Below, piece by piece: positions 10,610 through 12,317 of a stretch of 12,317 bases of DNA. Where the stretch lies: positions 1 through 12,317 of the forward strand of contig JAITRK010000021.1 in assembly GCA_031288435.1 (NCBI GenBank), read 5' to 3'. Both the position numbers and the translations under genes were made by a program. Every line of letters starts with the position of its first letter. The first letter of the stretch is position 1. The notes below the pieces were generated by a model, which was given only the letters and a program-made list of their open reading frames with translations, did not search any database and had not been told where the DNA came from. Source of the stretch: Holosporaceae bacterium (GTDB lineage: Bacteria; Pseudomonadota; Alphaproteobacteria; UBA3830).

Positions 10610-11184
10610 AAAAAATCGTTGATTTTCAAATAAATATTCGAATAACGCTGGACCAATATCCATCCGACACTGGTTTTTCTGACACATGTTTCTTAAAATA
10701 TTTGATAATTTCATCTCTTTTTCCCAAAACGTCTTTATTGATAACTGTTTTTGAAAATAATGATAACCATTGGCATGTAAGCAATCTCCTATGTAAATTT
10801 TCTAATATTCCTCATTAATGCTGATAATATGAGATGCAATCATTCTTTTATGAGGAATATGCGGAGATTCAAATGTACACCTCTCATCGTTATCAGAGCA
10901 TCGCCCTGGCGCATTTTGTACTTTATTATCAGAAACAACTCCAAATACTACATATGGAGGAAAAGAGTTGCAAAATTTGCAATAGGCTTTCCATCCATAA
11001 TGATATCAAAGTCAAAACTATCTCGCCACCGAAATCCGAAATCTCCGATCTGTTTTTGTACTAAATATCCGCAATCATTAGCACATAGCTCTCCTTCAAG
11101 AGCTCCATAGCAGGAAGCAATTTTTAAAACAAACGATAGAAGTACAAACTGTTCCCTTCAGCTAATCATTTCGGAAACAATCAT
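10610..11184 (-). pseudogene. Decayed gene for an exported Cys-containing protein
   Basis: No single long frame exists here, but minus-strand pieces join into one plausible protein of about 190 residues. From ATG 11184 the frame reads MIVSEMIS, then TGA (11160-11158), then REQFVLLSFVLKIASCYGAL, which looks like a signal peptide. It continues with GELCANDCGYLVQKQIGDFG, later MDGKPIANFATLF. A one-base loss in the A-run at 10961-10964 shifts the frame to PPYVVFGVVSDNKVQNAPGR and RMIASHIISINEEY. A TAG (10804-10802) follows, after which the same frame stays open through IGDCLHANGYHYF and KKNQCRMDIG-like sequence down to the IS5 remnant, where the true 3' end is lost or ill-defined. I do not recognise the family. 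Amino-acid composition looks protein-like throughout, unlike the opposite strand. Confidence 0.6.
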
Positions 11185-11408
11185 AACGCAAATCTATTAA
11201 CCACTAGTTGATAGAACTACTGAAAGCCCATATAAAAGGGATTCCCACTTTCTTATACCAACTCGCATCTAATAAATTCATTTGCTTGATTTTTTTTATG
11301 TAAAATGTTATATTAAATTTATTTGTTTTTCGCGTAAATTTTTGTAGCAACGTTGTTTTGCTAAAAATTTAATATACGAAGTTTTATTTTAGCATGGTAG
11401 AGAAAAAA
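11185..11408 (+). promoter_or_regulatory. Intergenic region with candidate promoter and nested inverted repeats
   Basis: No gene is seen. A promoter-like pair TTGATT (11286-11291), 17 bases, TATATT (11309-11314) faces the last gene. A 12-base inverted repeat TATATTAAATTT (11309-11320) and AAATTTAATATA (11365-11376) encloses a second hairpin at 11336-11370, whose arms (8 bp plus 5 bp with a GT bulge) flank the loop CGTTGTT. A transcript from this promoter would carry the inner hairpin in its leader. Confidence 0.35.
11336..11370. repeat. Imperfect hairpin in the leader of the last gene
   Basis: The left arm AAATTTTTGTAGCAA (11336-11350) pairs with TTGCTAAAAATTT (11358-11370) apart from a two-base bulge. 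The outer pairs are all A-T. It ends 38 bases before the ATG at 11409. It could act as a terminator for either strand or as a leader structure. Confidence 0.5.
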
Positions 11409-12317
11409 ATGAGAAAGACACTGAGTTTTGCAGCGATTGCATTGGCTGTTCAATTATGTCATTCAATGGAGTTTTTATCTCCGGAAGGACAGGCAGCGGC
11501 GAAAAAATTGAAACATGCGGAGTTTATAAAGACTTCGGACGGAAAAATTTCAGAAATCAAACTGAAGGAAACTAATGAAATCCGTCAATATCGTGCAGAA
11601 ATCAAAGCTGAAATAACCGGGAAATTAGTGGAATTCTTTACAAAGAATTCTCAGCAGCCTAACCGCGTAAACTATAAGGAAGATATTGACAAATTTTTCC
11701 CAATTTTCGATAGACGCCACTCCAGTAGCCTGCATAGTTATTTTGTTTTCAATGTTCTAAGCGAATACTGTGCTGCAATAAATCATTTATTTTCGTTGAG
11801 TATCGAGAAATTGAATAATGAAATTAAAGGCATTTTATTGCCGATATTAGATAAGTATTACAAAGAAATAACACTTTACACTGAACAATACATGCCTGAT
11901 AAGCCGCAGTGTATTGATTTTTTCTTAAAATGCGACGAAGGAAATTTAGGACTCTTTTCAACAGAAATATCTATGGAATTATTCGCGCAGTTACCTGCCG
12001 AATTTACCTTTTCACGCGAAAATATCCGCATAATAACCGCCGATAGTATTTTTGCCGGTTTTGAAACTCTTGGGCTTCTGCCTCTTAACACTATAACTTC
12101 CTACAAAAAACTTATGACAAAAAGCCAGGAAACGGACAAAAATTTGCTGGATCGATATACTAATCTGCTGCAGGAGTCCAGGTTCATCAGGTTAGCAAAA
12201 CTTACTTCCGAAGATTTCAAAATTAAGTGTTATACATTCAAACAAAACACCGATGTGGAACAAAATAAAAAAAATGTTATGCAAACGATTCAGGCGTCTC
12301 TCGATTCACTTCCGAAA
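11409..12317 (+). CDS. Exported protein of unknown function, 3' end outside the window
   Basis: An open frame of 303 codons runs off the right edge without a stop. It begins with a typical Sec signal peptide (MRKTLSFAAIALAVQLCHS, probably cleaved before or near MEF). The visible mature part is charged, mostly predicted helical, with the stretch KETNEIRQYRAEIKAEIT, few aromatic clusters and scattered Cys (in YCAA, QCID, LKCDE, IKCYT). No further membrane helix is apparent. I do not recognise a family. The ATG at 11409 is chosen because the signal peptide starts there; an in-frame ATG at 11394 would add MVEKK. Neither has a strong Shine-Dalgarno. Its setting beside another exported protein and a decayed one suggests a secreted-protein accessory region. 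Confidence 0.75.
   Translation, partial: MRKTLSFAAIALAVQLCHSMEFLSPEGQAAAKKLKHAEFIKTSDGKISEIKLKETNEIRQYRAEIKAEITGKLVEFFTKNSQQPNRVNYKEDIDKFFPIFDRRHSSSLHSYFVFNVLSEYCAAINHLFSLSIEKLNNEIKGILLPILDKYYKEITLYTEQYMPDKPQCIDFFLKCDEGNLGLFSTEISMELFAQLPAEFTFSRENIRIITADSIFAGFETLGLLPLNTITSYKKLMTKSQETDKNLLDRYTNLLQESRFIRLAKLTSEDFKIKCYTFKQNTDVEQNKKNVMQTIQASLDSLPK

Noticed and set aside
10829..11110. Two overlapping plus-strand frames of 93 and 76 codons
   Set aside because: They are shadows of the decayed minus-strand gene, whose frames show a signal peptide and a better composition.
11158..11160. TGA read as Trp rather than stop in the decayed gene
   Set aside because: Other genes here (rpmH and the 678-residue protein) end in TGA, and the same gene has a further frameshift and a TAG, so decay is simpler.

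Overview
The window looks like a chromosome segment of a host-associated alphaproteobacterium, possibly Holosporales- or Rickettsiales-like. The ribosomal protein L34 core is alphaproteobacterial in style, a Legionella/Rickettsia-style MFS transporter is present, base composition is moderate to low in GC, and decayed insertion sequences and broken exported-protein genes sit side by side. The taxonomic placement is inferred; the gene calls are read directly.

The left part (1-7930) is mostly housekeeping. A minus-strand gene leaves the window at base 1, and only its first 8 codons, a strong ribosome binding site and a very good promoter are visible; that promoter has a perfect palindrome between its -35 and -10 boxes. 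An MFS transporter (minus) is divergent from ligA (plus), and a 9-bp inverted repeat lies in the shared intergenic space. ligA ends in a hairpin terminator whose T-tract stops 5 bases before the start of a large AsmA/YhdP-type envelope protein. Then comes the compact rpmH-rnpA-yidD cluster, whose genes touch or overlap. yidC does not follow.

The right part (7930-12317) is accessory and more AT-rich. It holds an intact 678-residue exported protein with a chymotrypsin-like domain whose catalytic His and Ser are replaced. The same protein has a C-terminal Cys/His/Gln arrangement that resembles papain-like effector or toxin domains. After it comes a graveyard: an IS630-type transposase remnant (minus), an IS5-type transposase remnant (plus, frameshifted and internally deleted), and a previously intact exported Cys-containing protein gene on the minus strand, now broken by two stops and a frameshift. 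The window closes inside a second intact exported protein of unknown function, preceded by nested inverted repeats and a candidate promoter.

Taken together, a conserved cell-maintenance block (DNA ligation, envelope lipid traffic, tRNA processing, ribosome and membrane-protein assembly) abuts a region where exported, probably host-facing proteins are gained and lost, with mobile elements at the breakpoints. No tRNA, rRNA or CRISPR array was seen.
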